A stretch of DNA of 64,000 nt, taken from contig CANGIY010000003.1 in the NCBI GenBank assembly GCA_947454235.1, forward strand, positions 124,001 to 188,000, read 5' to 3'. The stretch's first letter is position 1. Every line of letters begins with the position of its first letter. This DNA is from Chitinophagaceae bacterium. GTDB taxonomy: Bacteria; Bacteroidota; Bacteroidia; Chitinophagales; Chitinophagaceae. The translations under genes and the position numbers were made by a program. Below, piece after piece: positions 40,890 to 50,462 of the stretch. The notes below the pieces were generated by a model. That model was given only the letters and a program-made list of their open reading frames with translations. It ran no database searches and was not told the DNA's origin.

Positions 40890-41408
40890 ATGCGCACAAC
40901 GCTTTCAGTATTTTTATTGGTGTTTTCGATGGCTTTTATCGCTCAAAACAGCTTTGCGCAAAAATACCTGAAGAAAAACGAGCAAACAGTATTTTCATTC
41001 AAAACAAAGGATAGTACTAAAATTATAGTTGCTGTTGACACCAACGAAAAATACATAGTTTGCAGGTTAGGTGATTACCTCCAGTCAAAAATGGAATTCC
41101 CAACAAAAGACACATCTAGTTGGCGAAAAATTGGCTTCTACAGCTATTTACGTCCTCACGATGGAAAAGGTAACGGACTTGACTTGAACAATATCACATT
41201 TGTAGTCAAAGACACTCGCTATGTGATTTATGAAAATTATGTTGAAGGAGAGAAAGACGACATTGGCATTAGCCTTTACAATTTATCGGGACAACAGATA
41301 AACGACCGGAAATACATCAAAAAAAGTAACAAAGGTTCGCTCATTAACCTAAGAAGCTACCGCGATAAAATGGGCATTGGCTCAGAATCATACGAAAACC
41401 ATAACTAA
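40890..41408 (+). CDS. Exported protein of unknown function
   Basis: Signal peptide MRTTLSVFLLVFSMAFIAQNSFAQ; internal ATG at 40890 preferred over 40845. Confidence 0.6.
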   Translation: MRTTLSVFLLVFSMAFIAQNSFAQKYLKKNEQTVFSFKTKDSTKIIVAVDTNEKYIVCRLGDYLQSKMEFPTKDTSSWRKIGFYSYLRPHDGKGNGLDLNNITFVVKDTRYVIYENYVEGEKDDIGISLYNLSGQQINDRKYIKKSNKGSLINLRSYRDKMGIGSESYENHN

Positions 41409-41504
41409 TTAAAAAGCAGTTAATTCACATTAGCATTTGCACATATATTGCCGTGCTACTAGTTAGGGCGCGTTTTGTTGGTATCTTCGCGCAAAATTTT
41501 CAGT

Positions 41505-43010
41505 ATGTCTAAGCCGATTCAATCTGCACTAATTTCAGTTTTCTACAAAGACGGTCTTCTACCAATTGTTCAGGAACTCCATAAAAATGGCGTAAAAATT
41601 TATTCCACCGGAGGCACTCAATCATTTATTGAGCAAGCAGGTATTCCTTGTATTGCTGTTGAAAGTGTAACAGGCTACCCTTCTGTATTGGGCGGCAGGG
41701 TAAAGACATTGCACCCTCTTGTATTTGGTGGCATACTCGCGCGCCGCGATCTGGCTTCTGATATGGAACAAACCCAACAGTACAACATGCCGTTGTACGA
41801 CCTGGTGATTGTTGATTTATACCCATTTGAAGAAACTGTAAAATCAACCAACGATGAAGCTGCTATTATTGAGAAAATAGACATCGGTGGCGTTTCTTTA
41901 ATTCGCGCCGCGGCTAAGAATTTTAAAGACGTTGTCATTGTTGCTTCCCGCAATCAATATCAAAATTTATTAGACACGATTACCAGCCAAAACGGTGGCA
42001 CTACACTCGAAGACCGCAGGAAATTTGCTACCTCAGCTTTTGAAGAATGTGCACGCTATGATGTAGCTATTGCAGGCTATTTCACAGGTACGCACCAACT
42101 GGAAATGACCGCTTCAAGCAAACAAGTTTTGAGATACGGAGAAAACCCGCATCAGTCGGCACAATTCCTGGGCAACCTCGACGAGCTTTTCGAAAAACTG
42201 AATGGTAAAGAACTTTCTTACAACAACCTGGCCGATGTTGATGCCGCGTGCCAAATTATCGCTGAATTCAACGACCCGACATTTGCTGTTATTAAACACA
42301 CCAATGTATGCGGACTGGCAACGAGAAAAACAGTTTTAGAAGCCTGGATTGACGCATTGGCGGGCGACCCTGAAAGTGCGTTTGGCGGAATTTTGATTAC
42401 CAACACAGAAATAGATGCAGCGGCGGCTGAAAAAATCAACGAACTATTCTTCGAAATTCTCATTGCACCTTCTTATGCGGCTGATGCATTGACAATTCTG
42501 AAAAGCAAAAAGAACAGGATTATTTTACAACAGAAAATACAACTGAAACCAACAGTTGAATACCGCAGGGTGTTGAATGGCACATTGATGCAAGGCGCTG
42601 ACAACATCAACAGCCTTGAATGGAAGGAAGTAGGTGACAGAATGTGTACCTCTACTGAAACTGCCGACTTACAATATGCTAATATCGTTTGTAAACATTT
42701 GAAATCAAATGCTATTGCATTGGTTAAAAACCAGCAACTCATAGGCAAGGGCTGCGGACAAACTTCAAGGGTAGATGCATTGCGTAACGCAGTTGCTAAA
42801 GCGCAGCAATTTGGTTTTGAAACAAAGGGGGCCGTGATGGCTTCTGATGCTTTCTTCCCATTCAATGACTGCGTGCAAATGGCCGATGAAGCGGGTATTA
42901 CAGCAGTAGTACAACCCGGCGGTTCTGTGCGCGACAACGACAGCATCGAGTACTGTAAACAGCACAATATGGCAATGGTGATGACCGGTGCAAGGCACTT
43001 TAAGCACTAA
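41505..43010 (+). CDS. purH: Bifunctional AICAR transformylase / IMP cyclohydrolase
   Basis: QSALISVFYKDGLL..IYSTGGTQSFIEQAGIP, GGRVKTLHPLVFGGIL, LRYGENPHQSAQ, FPFNDCVQMADEAGITAVVQPGGSVRDNDSI; ATG at 41505. Confidence 0.96.
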   Translation: MSKPIQSALISVFYKDGLLPIVQELHKNGVKIYSTGGTQSFIEQAGIPCIAVESVTGYPSVLGGRVKTLHPLVFGGILARRDLASDMEQTQQYNMPLYDLVIVDLYPFEETVKSTNDEAAIIEKIDIGGVSLIRAAAKNFKDVVIVASRNQYQNLLDTITSQNGGTTLEDRRKFATSAFEECARYDVAIAGYFTGTHQLEMTASSKQVLRYGENPHQSAQFLGNLDELFEKLNGKELSYNNLADVDAACQIIAEFNDPTFAVIKHTNVCGLATRKTVLEAWIDALAGDPESAFGGILITNTEIDAAAAEKINELFFEILIAPSYAADALTILKSKKNRIILQQKIQLKPTVEYRRVLNGTLMQGADNINSLEWKEVGDRMCTSTETADLQYANIVCKHLKSNAIALVKNQQLIGKGCGQTSRVDALRNAVAKAQQFGFETKGAVMASDAFFPFNDCVQMADEAGITAVVQPGGSVRDNDSIEYCKQHNMAMVMTGARHFKH

Positions 43011-43056
43011 TTCTTGAAATCATCTAAAAATAATTAGGATTGTAGAATAAAAGAGT

Positions 43057-43064
43057 TACTTTTG
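43057..43064 (+). promoter_or_regulatory. Bacteroidota-type -7 element for tRNA-Leu
   Basis: TACTTTTG 15 nt upstream of tRNA 5' end. Confidence 0.55.
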
Positions 43065-43078
43065 CGCTCCAATTCTGA

Positions 43079-43160
43079 GCGGGTGTGGTGAAATTGGTAG
43101 ACACGCTAGACTTAGGATCTAGTGCTGCGAGGCTTGGGGGTTCGAGTCCCTCCACCCGCA
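43079..43160 (+). tRNA. tRNA-Leu (anticodon TAG)
   Basis: Acceptor GCGGGTG/CACCCGC, anticodon arm CTAGA-CTTAGGA-TCTAG, T-loop GGTTCGAGTCCC; CCA not encoded (ACCG). Confidence 0.95.
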
Positions 43161-43170
43161 CCGAAACAGG

Positions 43171-43196
43171 AAAGCCTTTCGCAAGAAAGGCTTTTT
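43171..43196 (+). terminator. tRNA terminator
   Basis: AAAGCCTTTC-GCAA-GAAAGGCTTTTTT. Confidence 0.85.
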
Positions 43197-43708
43197 TACT
43201 TTTTAACCCTTTGCATCTTGAATTCCTGGCGCACATCCCTTTCGCCTTGCTTGCCCCAAATAGCGGCAACCAGTGAATCGCCCCCTATCCTTTCATAAGA
43301 TATGTATTGCGGAAAATCGTGTGAGGGATTGCTGAAAACAATCTTTCCACCACTTTGCTCAACCGCCTGAAAAGCGACCGGTTTGCCTCCATTTTGACCA
43401 TTTACGGTAGGTATGTACTGTAATTTCTTGTTCTTCAATGCAAGCTGAATGGTCTCAAAAATGATTGTATCTGCCATTCCATTGCTTTTCACATGAATGG
43501 CATACGACCTTCCCTGCATCAAAGAATCATTAACACTGTCCCAATGTTCATAAACAACATCGTCGCCCTCTTTGAAAAACCATGTTCCCGAAAGCCAGTG
43601 CAGTTGCTGCATGTTGTGAAATGAAATCTCTTTCGCAAAACCGAACACTAAAAATGCCGCGACTATTGAAACGGAGGAAATAAAACTGGTTTTTAATTGA
43701 CTTTTCAT
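43196..43708 (-). CDS. DUF6265-like exported protein
   Basis: Signal-like N-term, LHWLSGTWFFKEGDDVVYEHW; ATG at 43708 preferred. Confidence 0.7.
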   Translation of the reverse strand: MKSQLKTSFISSVSIVAAFLVFGFAKEISFHNMQQLHWLSGTWFFKEGDDVVYEHWDSVNDSLMQGRSYAIHVKSNGMADTIIFETIQLALKNKKLQYIPTVNGQNGGKPVAFQAVEQSGGKIVFSNPSHDFPQYISYERIGGDSLVAAIWGKQGERDVRQEFKMQRVKK

Positions 43709-43846
43709 GGCTCGGTTATTGAGTAAATGCGCTATCGGTGTTAAAGATATGCATTCATGCAGGTCTATCTGCGCTTTCCAATTCACGTGTTATCCCACAC
43801 AATGATAATATTTCCTAAAAACCTAAAAAGGATGCTGATACAACGT

Positions 43847-43854
43847 TACTTTTG
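43847..43854 (+). promoter_or_regulatory. Bacteroidota-type -7 element
   Basis: TACTTTTG 39 nt upstream of transketolase subunit ATG. Confidence 0.5.
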
Positions 43855-43892
43855 CAGTTCGGTTAACAGCCATATCTTAACAAAGCCATTCA

Positions 43893-44852
43893 ATGTTACA
43901 AGACATTAAAATACTGAACGAAAAGGAAACCCGCGGCGGTTTCGGCGAAGGTATCCTGGAAGCAGGTCGTAGAAATCCAAATGTAGTTGCACTTACTGCC
44001 GACCTCGCTGGTTCGCTTAAGCTCAATGCATTCATTAAGGAATTTCCTGAACGCTTTATTCAATGTGGTATTGCAGAAGCCAACATGATTGGTGTGGCTG
44101 CAGGACTTACTATTGGTGGTAAAATCCCATACACTACTACGTTTGCCAACTTTTCTACTTCACGTGTTTATGACCAAATTCGCCAAAGCGTAGCCTACAG
44201 CGATAAAAATGTAAAAATCTGTGCATCTCACGCGGGTCTTACTTTGGGTGAGGATGGTGCAACCCACCAGGTACTTGAAGATATAGGTATGATGAAAATG
44301 TTGCCGGGCATGGCTGTAGTTGTTCCTTGCGACTTCAACCAAACAAAGGCTGCGACTATTGCAATTGCCGACTATCATGGTCCGGTTTATTTGCGTTTTG
44401 GTCGCCCGAAATGGCCAAATTTCACGCCTGAAAATCAGGAGTTTGTATTGGGTAAAGCTCAGGTTTTGGCTGAGGGTACCGATATTTCATTGTTTGCCTG
44501 CGGTCACATGGTGTGGCGTGCTGTTGAAGCTGCTAAACGTCTCGCTGAAGAAGGTATTTCTGCTGAAGTAATTAATATACATACTATCAAGCCACTTGAT
44601 GAAGAAGCTGTTTTGAAGTCTATTCAAAAAACAGGTTGCATGGTATCGGCTGAAGAGCACCAAATCAATGGCGGACTCGGCGAAAGCCTTGCTGGTGTTG
44701 CTTCACGCAAACATCCGGTTCCACATGAATTTGTAGCAGTAATGGATACTTTCGGTGAAAGCGGAACACCTAACCAATTGCTTGAAAAATATGGCCTGAC
44801 TACAGAAAACATCTACCAGTCGGCTAAAAAAGCGATTGCCCGTAAAAAATAA
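43893..44852 (+). CDS. Transketolase C-terminal subunit (Pyr + C-terminal domains)
   Basis: 319 aa; LTADLAGSLKLNAFIKEFPERFIQCGIAEANMIGVAAGL, HAGLTLGEDGATHQVLEDIGMM. Confidence 0.92.
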   Translation: MLQDIKILNEKETRGGFGEGILEAGRRNPNVVALTADLAGSLKLNAFIKEFPERFIQCGIAEANMIGVAAGLTIGGKIPYTTTFANFSTSRVYDQIRQSVAYSDKNVKICASHAGLTLGEDGATHQVLEDIGMMKMLPGMAVVVPCDFNQTKAATIAIADYHGPVYLRFGRPKWPNFTPENQEFVLGKAQVLAEGTDISLFACGHMVWRAVEAAKRLAEEGISAEVINIHTIKPLDEEAVLKSIQKTGCMVSAEEHQINGGLGESLAGVASRKHPVPHEFVAVMDTFGESGTPNQLLEKYGLTTENIYQSAKKAIARKK

Positions 44853-44879
44853 TTATTCGACATTAAGTACCCCGATGTT

Positions 44880-45893
44880 ATGAAAAACTCGTTGTTTTTA
44901 GGTGCGATGTTATCTTTAAGTACTTTATTGGTGTCTTGCGGCAACGATAAACCTAAAGAAACTGCACAAACAAGTGAAACTGCTGCTCCTGTTGAAGCCG
45001 CAGTAAAAACACCGGTATTTAATGCTGATAGTGCCTATGCGCTCATTGGTAAGCAGGTAGCTTTCGGACCACGAACTCCAGGCAGCCCTGCACAAAAAAA
45101 GTGCGCTGAATTGTTGCAAAAAGAACTGCGCAATTGCTGCGATACGGTGTACCGCCAGGAAGTATCAGTTAAAGGTGGCGATGGCAAAATGCTGCCTTGT
45201 ATTAACTTAATTGGCGTTATTCACCCCAAGGCACAACACCGCATATTAATGCTTACCCACTGGGACAGTCGCCCGTGGGCCGATAAAGACACGAAGGATA
45301 AAGACAAACCTATTTTGGCGGCTGACGATGCCGGCAGTGGTGTTGGGGTGCTGGTGGAAATGGCAGCAAAAATCAAATCATTCGGGTTGCCTGATAACAT
45401 AGGCGTTGATATTTTATTTGAAGACGTAGAAGACTACGGCAAGGAAATGTGGGGCGAAAACTCCTATTGCCTTGGTACGCAATACTGGGCACACAACCCG
45501 CATGTACCGGGCTACAAAGCCGATTTCGGTATTTTGTTAGACATGGTGGGCGCGCATAATGCATTGTTTAAAATGGAAAGCCAATCGACCAACTATGCCC
45601 GCGACGTACAGGCTGATGTTTGGAAGGCTGCCGCCGATGCAGGCTTTTCATCTTACTTCCCATACACCGATGGTGGTGCAATCACCGACGACCACATTCC
45701 TGTAAATCAGATATTAGGCATCAAAACCATTGATATCATAAACCTCGGCGGCACCATGGAACAACCTTTTGCTCCGCATTGGCATACCCACAACGACAAC
45801 ATGTCGGTGATTGACAAAAACACCCTTAAAGCTGTAGGACAAACATTGCTACAAGTCGTTTACAGCACTGCTGCTAGAAACAAAGCGTCGTAG
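44880..45893 (+). CDS. M28 family peptidase / glutaminyl cyclase-like lipoprotein
   Basis: Lipobox LVSC; LTHWDSRPWADKD, ADDAGSGVGVLVEMA, LFEDVEDYG, TDDHIPVNQILG. Confidence 0.9.
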   Translation: MKNSLFLGAMLSLSTLLVSCGNDKPKETAQTSETAAPVEAAVKTPVFNADSAYALIGKQVAFGPRTPGSPAQKKCAELLQKELRNCCDTVYRQEVSVKGGDGKMLPCINLIGVIHPKAQHRILMLTHWDSRPWADKDTKDKDKPILAADDAGSGVGVLVEMAAKIKSFGLPDNIGVDILFEDVEDYGKEMWGENSYCLGTQYWAHNPHVPGYKADFGILLDMVGAHNALFKMESQSTNYARDVQADVWKAAADAGFSSYFPYTDGGAITDDHIPVNQILGIKTIDIINLGGTMEQPFAPHWHTHNDNMSVIDKNTLKAVGQTLLQVVYSTAARNKAS

Positions 45894-45962
45894 GTTAGTT
45901 TTAGTACTAGTCTTTGTTTGTATCAGCCCGTCCCTAGTTTTTCAATTCGGGAAGGATTACCC

Positions 45963-46154
45963 GGCAGGGCGTTTGTAACGCCCCTAACACCAATTAGAAG
46001 TACGAAATACTTCATTCTCACTACAACTTTTATACATCAAAATCACAGAGAAATGCATGACAAAATTTATGCAGTTTTCTAAGCGAATCATCTGTTTTTT
46101 CAAATAACATCGATTAAATCAAGGTATAAGTAGGGGCGTTACAAACGCCCTGCC
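45963..46154. repeat. 24-bp perfect inverted repeat pair, each arm itself a hairpin
   Basis: GGCAGGGCGTTTGTAACGCCCCTA (45963-45986) and its reverse complement TAGGGGCGTTACAAACGCCCTGCC (46131-46154). Confidence 0.9.
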
Positions 46155-46161
46155 TACCGAT

Positions 46162-46178
46162 CCTCGTTACAAACGAGG
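46162..46178. repeat. Palindrome with same core (GTTACAAAC)
   Basis: CCTCGTT-ACA-AACGAGG. Confidence 0.8.
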
Positions 46179-46260
46179 ACCAGTGAGGAGTAGCAGATTT
46201 TAGTTTTCGAGAACAGGTTTACCCGCTGTTTGTAAGTTGTATTCGCCTGTAACTTAAAAA

Positions 46261-46743
46261 TCATCTTCCCATTATCATTCTGTTGGTATAATGAACCACC
46301 AGTTTACATTGATCTGGCTCAAAGTCAATTAAAATATGGGAACATAGACTTGAAACTTGAAAAGACGAAATCGTCCCATTGTCCAAGTTTTCCAGAATCA
46401 TAATATTATCGCGATCATTTTGCTTTACCAAGTTAAATCTCTTATCAAACAGGCCGGAAGAAGGGTTCCCAGAAATGTGTCCAGTGAAATAAACGCTGTC
46501 GTTAAAAAAGACTCTGAAATTTCCATGAAATGACCCATCGAAACACAACTCTATTTCATTTTTGCCTCTTAATATGCTGTCAAAGTATCTATCACCAGGG
46601 GCTAATTTGCGAAATGTATCATAAACAGCTACCACTGGTAGTTTTTTGCATTCCTTTTGCCCAAATGAAGGGAAACAAAAGTGAAGTAGGAGAAAAAGAA
46701 AAAAAGAAATTCTGTTCTGTTGTACACTTAACACTTTCTGCAT
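46261..46743 (-). CDS. Exported orphan hypothetical protein
   Basis: 160 aa with signal-like N-term; no recognised domain. Confidence 0.55.
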   Translation of the reverse strand: MQKVLSVQQNRISFFLFLLLHFCFPSFGQKECKKLPVVAVYDTFRKLAPGDRYFDSILRGKNEIELCFDGSFHGNFRVFFNDSVYFTGHISGNPSSGLFDKRFNLVKQNDRDNIMILENLDNGTISSFQVSSLCSHILIDFEPDQCKLVVHYTNRMIMGR

Positions 46744-46780
46744 GTCGGGGATTTTTTGAGGTTCTATTATTCTTCGGCTG

Positions 46781-46856
46781 TAACGCCCGTAACTCCAATT
46801 AAAAGTACGAATTACAATCCATTCAACGAGGGTATTTTACACCTGTAGGTCGGATC
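46781..46856. repeat. Intergenic repeat copy B
   Basis: TAACGCCCGTAACTCCAATTAAAAGTACGAATTACAATCCATTCAACGAGGGTATTTTACACCTGTAGGTCGGAT; near-identical to 47876-47951. Confidence 0.92.
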
Positions 46857-46893
46857 CCCACGCCCATTTGAGAGTAGAAGATGCTACCTCCAA

Positions 46894-47346
46894 CTATGGC
46901 AAGAATTCACCGAAATACGCATGTTTAACACTACACATTAATCTTTGCAATTTATCTTCTTGAAATACAAAGCCAGTTATGAATAATTGCGCATCTGTTT
47001 TCAATGAGTCACTCCATACCTTCGGCTTCACATGAATTTTGTCATTTTTTTTAATTTCACCTACATAGTTAATATCAACAACAACAAATGTATCAGCATT
47101 TTTATCAACTCCGACTAACCAACACGGTCCAGCAAGTATTGTATCCTGATTGAGAATCGTGTATTTTGGGAAATAATACAACACATTCACTTTACAATTG
47201 ACCAATAAGTCAGAATATTTCCATAGACCTTGACAATGTTCTACCGAACCTCTAGTTGTCAAACATGAATATTGTCTGTTAATATTGTTCACTCTTGCCG
47301 TTTTACACGAGAGAAAGAAAATCAAAATCAGAAAAAGTAATCTCAT
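46894..47346 (-). CDS. Putative orphan lipoprotein
   Basis: 150 aa; lipobox FFLSC. Confidence 0.6.
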   Translation of the reverse strand: MRLLFLILIFFLSCKTARVNNINRQYSCLTTRGSVEHCQGLWKYSDLLVNCKVNVLYYFPKYTILNQDTILAGPCWLVGVDKNADTFVVVDINYVGEIKKNDKIHVKPKVWSDSLKTDAQLFITGFVFQEDKLQRLMCSVKHAYFGEFLP

Positions 47347-47446
47347 AAATAATATTTACGTACTGGTCTTATTTGCAAGGAAACTGTTACAAATGAGTGC
47401 CTGAAAGGACAATGAATGTAGTCTATTTCTATTGTAAAACTATAAA

Positions 47447-47836
47447 TCATTTAATAGCTGAAAACAGATTAGAGTCAATGGTGAATGCAAAGGGATAGCA
47501 TGTGGATTGATCTAATCCTTGGAAATATATACCATCAGTTTCATAATGTAAAAATGTATCAGACTTTTTAAAGCTAATAAACACATCATAATTTAGGTTT
47601 TCTTTGTGGTCTAAAAAGCCCTCTTTTCTGTTGAGCAGCAATTGAGATAAAATGCACTTTTGTTTTGCATTTAAATTGTATTTTATAACACCGTTGTTCT
47701 CCCAGACATCTACAGTGTCAAGATGATCACACGAAAAATCAGGTACTTTTGTTTCGTTGCACGAAAACGCAAAAATGCACGAAATAAGCAGAAAGAAGAT
47801 GTTAACTAATTTCCAGCAGATTTTTAGCAAGATCAT
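47447..47836 (-). CDS. Putative orphan lipoprotein
   Basis: Lipobox IFAFSC; ATG at 47836 preferred because the longer ORF start lies in a repeat. Confidence 0.55.
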   Translation of the reverse strand: MILLKICWKLVNIFFLLISCIFAFSCNETKVPDFSCDHLDTVDVWENNGVIKYNLNAKQKCILSQLLLNRKEGFLDHKENLNYDVFISFKKSDTFLHYETDGIYFQGLDQSTCYPFAFTIDSNLFSAIK

Positions 47837-47875
47837 ATTTAAATCCTTAAAATTACCATCAACTTTATCAAAATG

Positions 47876-47951
47876 TAACGCCCGTAACACCAACTAAAAG
47901 TACGAATTACAATCCATTCAACGAGGGTATTTTATATCCGCAGGTCGGATA
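47876..47951. repeat. Intergenic repeat copy C
   Basis: TAACGCCCGTAACACCAACTAAAAGTACGAATTACAATCCATTCAACGAGGGTATTTTATATCCGCAGGTCGGAT. Confidence 0.92.
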
Positions 47952-48005
47952 TCAGCTCCCTTCCGTACCTAGAGGATTCAATGCACGGTTAATGATAAAA
48001 AAACA

Positions 48006-49700
48006 TTACTTCACTAACAACCAATCGCCAATTACAACCGCATCTAGTTTCGATGTATAAAAAAGTGCTAGTGCTTCAGTCGGTGTTTCAACTATTGGCA
48101 TCCCTTTTTTATTAAATGAGGTATTGAGCAATATCGAAGACCCAGTTAGCTGCTTGAAATGGTTCAACAGATTGTAAAACAACGGATTGCTGCTTTGTGT
48201 GACTGTTTGCACCCTCGCACTACCATCCACGTGCACCACTTCGCCATATTCCTCCTTATATCGGTCTCTTATTTTATCAACCAGTATCATATACGGACTA
48301 TCGTAACCGTACTCAAAATATTCATGTACATCTTCTGCAATCACTGATGGAGCAAATGGCCTGAAGTCTTCCCGCATTTTTACGTCTCTGTTCACAAATG
48401 CACGAACACCCTTTATGCGCCCATCAGCCAGAATGCTTCGATTACCCAGTGCCCTTGGTCCAAATTCTGCACCTCTCTGATACCAGCCTATGACCTTTCC
48501 TTCACTGAGTAATTGAGCCGTTTTTTGAGCAATATCAGTTTCTTTAGTGCATTTATTTTTCAATTCAGGGTGTGTTGCAATAACCTCATCCAGTGCAGCT
48601 ACAATCTCATTTTCAGTGTAGGTGCGACCAAGGTATGTAGAGCCACTGTGAAGTTTTCTCGCTCCTTTCAACACCTCTAACCACCCATAATATGCACAAC
48701 CAATTGCCAGACCATTGTCGGCTGCGGCAGGTTCCATATACAGTTCTTGAACTGAAGTTTCCCGCAAAATTCTGGCATTCGCAACCGCATTGAGTGCCAC
48801 CCCACCTGCATAACACAACCTGGTACTTGAAGCTAACGACTGCCTATGGTTGACAACATACAGTACTGCACGTTCCACTTCTTTCTGCACCCACGCTGCC
48901 AGGTCGGCAAAATACGAGAACCTTGCTTTGAAGTCTTCATAGCCTGAAGAGGGCTGCGATAATACTTTCAGGGCTTCATCTTTTACAAACACCCGGCCCT
49001 CACGCAAATCAAATATCTCATCGTTGTACTTCGTTCTGTCGCCAAACGGAGCGAGCCCCATTAACTTACCTACATCATCAAGATTGCAGAATATGTAATT
49101 ACTGAAAACACTGTAAACACCTCCTATTGAATGTTTTGTGGTTGGCGTGTTATTATGTTCTGTTGAATTTGCACCGCCAAATGCAGAAAAATCTTTGAAA
49201 ATGGGCGTTAGCAAACCACCTTCGTAATGATAAAAACTATCTTTTTCAAGCAAATTCACCAATTGTACATCAGCAGGCACAGAAGTACCTGCAAGGTCAT
49301 CGCACTGAAAATAGAAACTACCACAACCATCAACAACTAAAAGATTGAATTCATCAAAAGGGCAGGTACCTATTGCACTGTACGCGTGGGCGAGGTGGTG
49401 CGAAATAGAAACAAATGGAATGGTGCAGTTTTGAGGAAAAAACCGTGCTCCCTGATATGAATGCTTCATGATTTCATCTTTCTCGAAATTGGCGGCTTGC
49501 ACCACCAGGCTCACATCTTCAAGGGTTATGCCCGCAGCCTCAAGACAGTACCGCACCGAAAGGAAATCATTTTGCCCATCGTGCTTCTTCCTTGAAATCC
49601 GCTCTTTTTCTATTGCTACTATCAATTCCCCATCTTTCAGCAAACACGATGAACCATCATGCGAAAGACCTGTACCCAAAACATAAATCGGCTTACTCAA
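48006..49700 (-). CDS. Carbamoyltransferase (NodU/TobZ/CmcH family)
   Basis: 564 aa; VLGTGLSHDGSSCLLKDGELIVAIEKERISRKKHD, ISHHLAHAYSA, CYAGGVALNAVANARI, YQRGAEFGPRALGNRSILADGR. Confidence 0.93.
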   Translation of the reverse strand: MSKPIYVLGTGLSHDGSSCLLKDGELIVAIEKERISRKKHDGQNDFLSVRYCLEAAGITLEDVSLVVQAANFEKDEIMKHSYQGARFFPQNCTIPFVSISHHLAHAYSAIGTCPFDEFNLLVVDGCGSFYFQCDDLAGTSVPADVQLVNLLEKDSFYHYEGGLLTPIFKDFSAFGGANSTEHNNTPTTKHSIGGVYSVFSNYIFCNLDDVGKLMGLAPFGDRTKYNDEIFDLREGRVFVKDEALKVLSQPSSGYEDFKARFSYFADLAAWVQKEVERAVLYVVNHRQSLASSTRLCYAGGVALNAVANARILRETSVQELYMEPAAADNGLAIGCAYYGWLEVLKGARKLHSGSTYLGRTYTENEIVAALDEVIATHPELKNKCTKETDIAQKTAQLLSEGKVIGWYQRGAEFGPRALGNRSILADGRIKGVRAFVNRDVKMREDFRPFAPSVIAEDVHEYFEYGYDSPYMILVDKIRDRYKEEYGEVVHVDGSARVQTVTQSSNPLFYNLLNHFKQLTGSSILLNTSFNKKGMPIVETPTEALALFYTSKLDAVVIGDWLLVK

Positions 49701-49857
49701 TCAAAAATCAATTTGCCTCTAAATTATTTATTTGTTTCAGTCAAGCAAATCAGAATCTGATTTTAAAGTTAATTTGGTGAGGAAAAACGTCCTTACTCCC
49801 TGCTCCTCGTTTGAAACAGCCTGTCCCGATTTTTTTTGAATTCGGGAAGAACCAATT

Positions 49858-50412
49858 CTAACGGTTCTTTCCCACCCATTCATCTGTTGTCATCTCAAGC
49901 CAATCGATATCGCGGTCGGTGATGGGTGAAAACATTGTTTTTTTGTAGTGCAGTCCAATCTTTTCAAGCACACGTCTTGAAGCCTTGTTTTCGACATGGG
50001 CGGTACCAATAATGAGTGGAACATTTAATGTTTCAAAGCCGTATTGCAAGCCTTCCAATGCGCTTTCGGTGGCATAGCCCTTGCCCCAAGCTTCGGGTAT
50101 AAACCGATAACCAATGTCATAATATGTTTCAGTGCCATGTTCGGGCTGAATGACATGCTTAATGCCCGACCAACCTATGAACTCCTGAGTACTCTTTTCA
50201 ATCACAGCCCACCGACCAATTCCCAATTCAACATATTGCTGTTTTACAAGTCCGACTACCGCTTTTGCTTGCTCCAATGTTGATATTGGCCTATTACCCA
50301 GGTACGTGTGTACAATCGGGTTTGAATCGAGCCTAAAAATACCTTGCTCATCGCCGTCTCTGAACTCGCGAAGGATTAAACGGTGTGTTTCAATGTGAAA
50401 TTCAAGTGGCAT
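49858..50412 (-). CDS. GNAT family N-acetyltransferase (RimJ/RimL-like)
   Basis: FHIETHRLILREFRDGDEQGIF, YRFIPEAWGKGYATESALEGLQYGF, SRRVLEKIGL. Confidence 0.92.
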   Translation of the reverse strand: MPLEFHIETHRLILREFRDGDEQGIFRLDSNPIVHTYLGNRPISTLEQAKAVVGLVKQQYVELGIGRWAVIEKSTQEFIGWSGIKHVIQPEHGTETYYDIGYRFIPEAWGKGYATESALEGLQYGFETLNVPLIIGTAHVENKASRRVLEKIGLHYKKTMFSPITDRDIDWLEMTTDEWVGKNR

Positions 50413-50462
50413 ATACTTTGAGTTTTGCCGGTTAAAACGGGCTTAAAATGTGAAAATAAAAA

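Noticed and set aside
43085-43276. 63-aa ORF starting inside the tRNA gene
   Set aside because: Overlaps tRNA-Leu and its terminator; the VDTLDLGSSAARLGGSSPSTRT peptide is a typical tRNA-Leu mistranslation
45963-47951. Chromosomal integron (attC cassettes) given small orphan ORFs separated by repeats
   Set aside because: No integrase and no paired RYYYAAC/GTTRRRY boxes at repeat ends; only one GTTGAAT-like heptamer per copy
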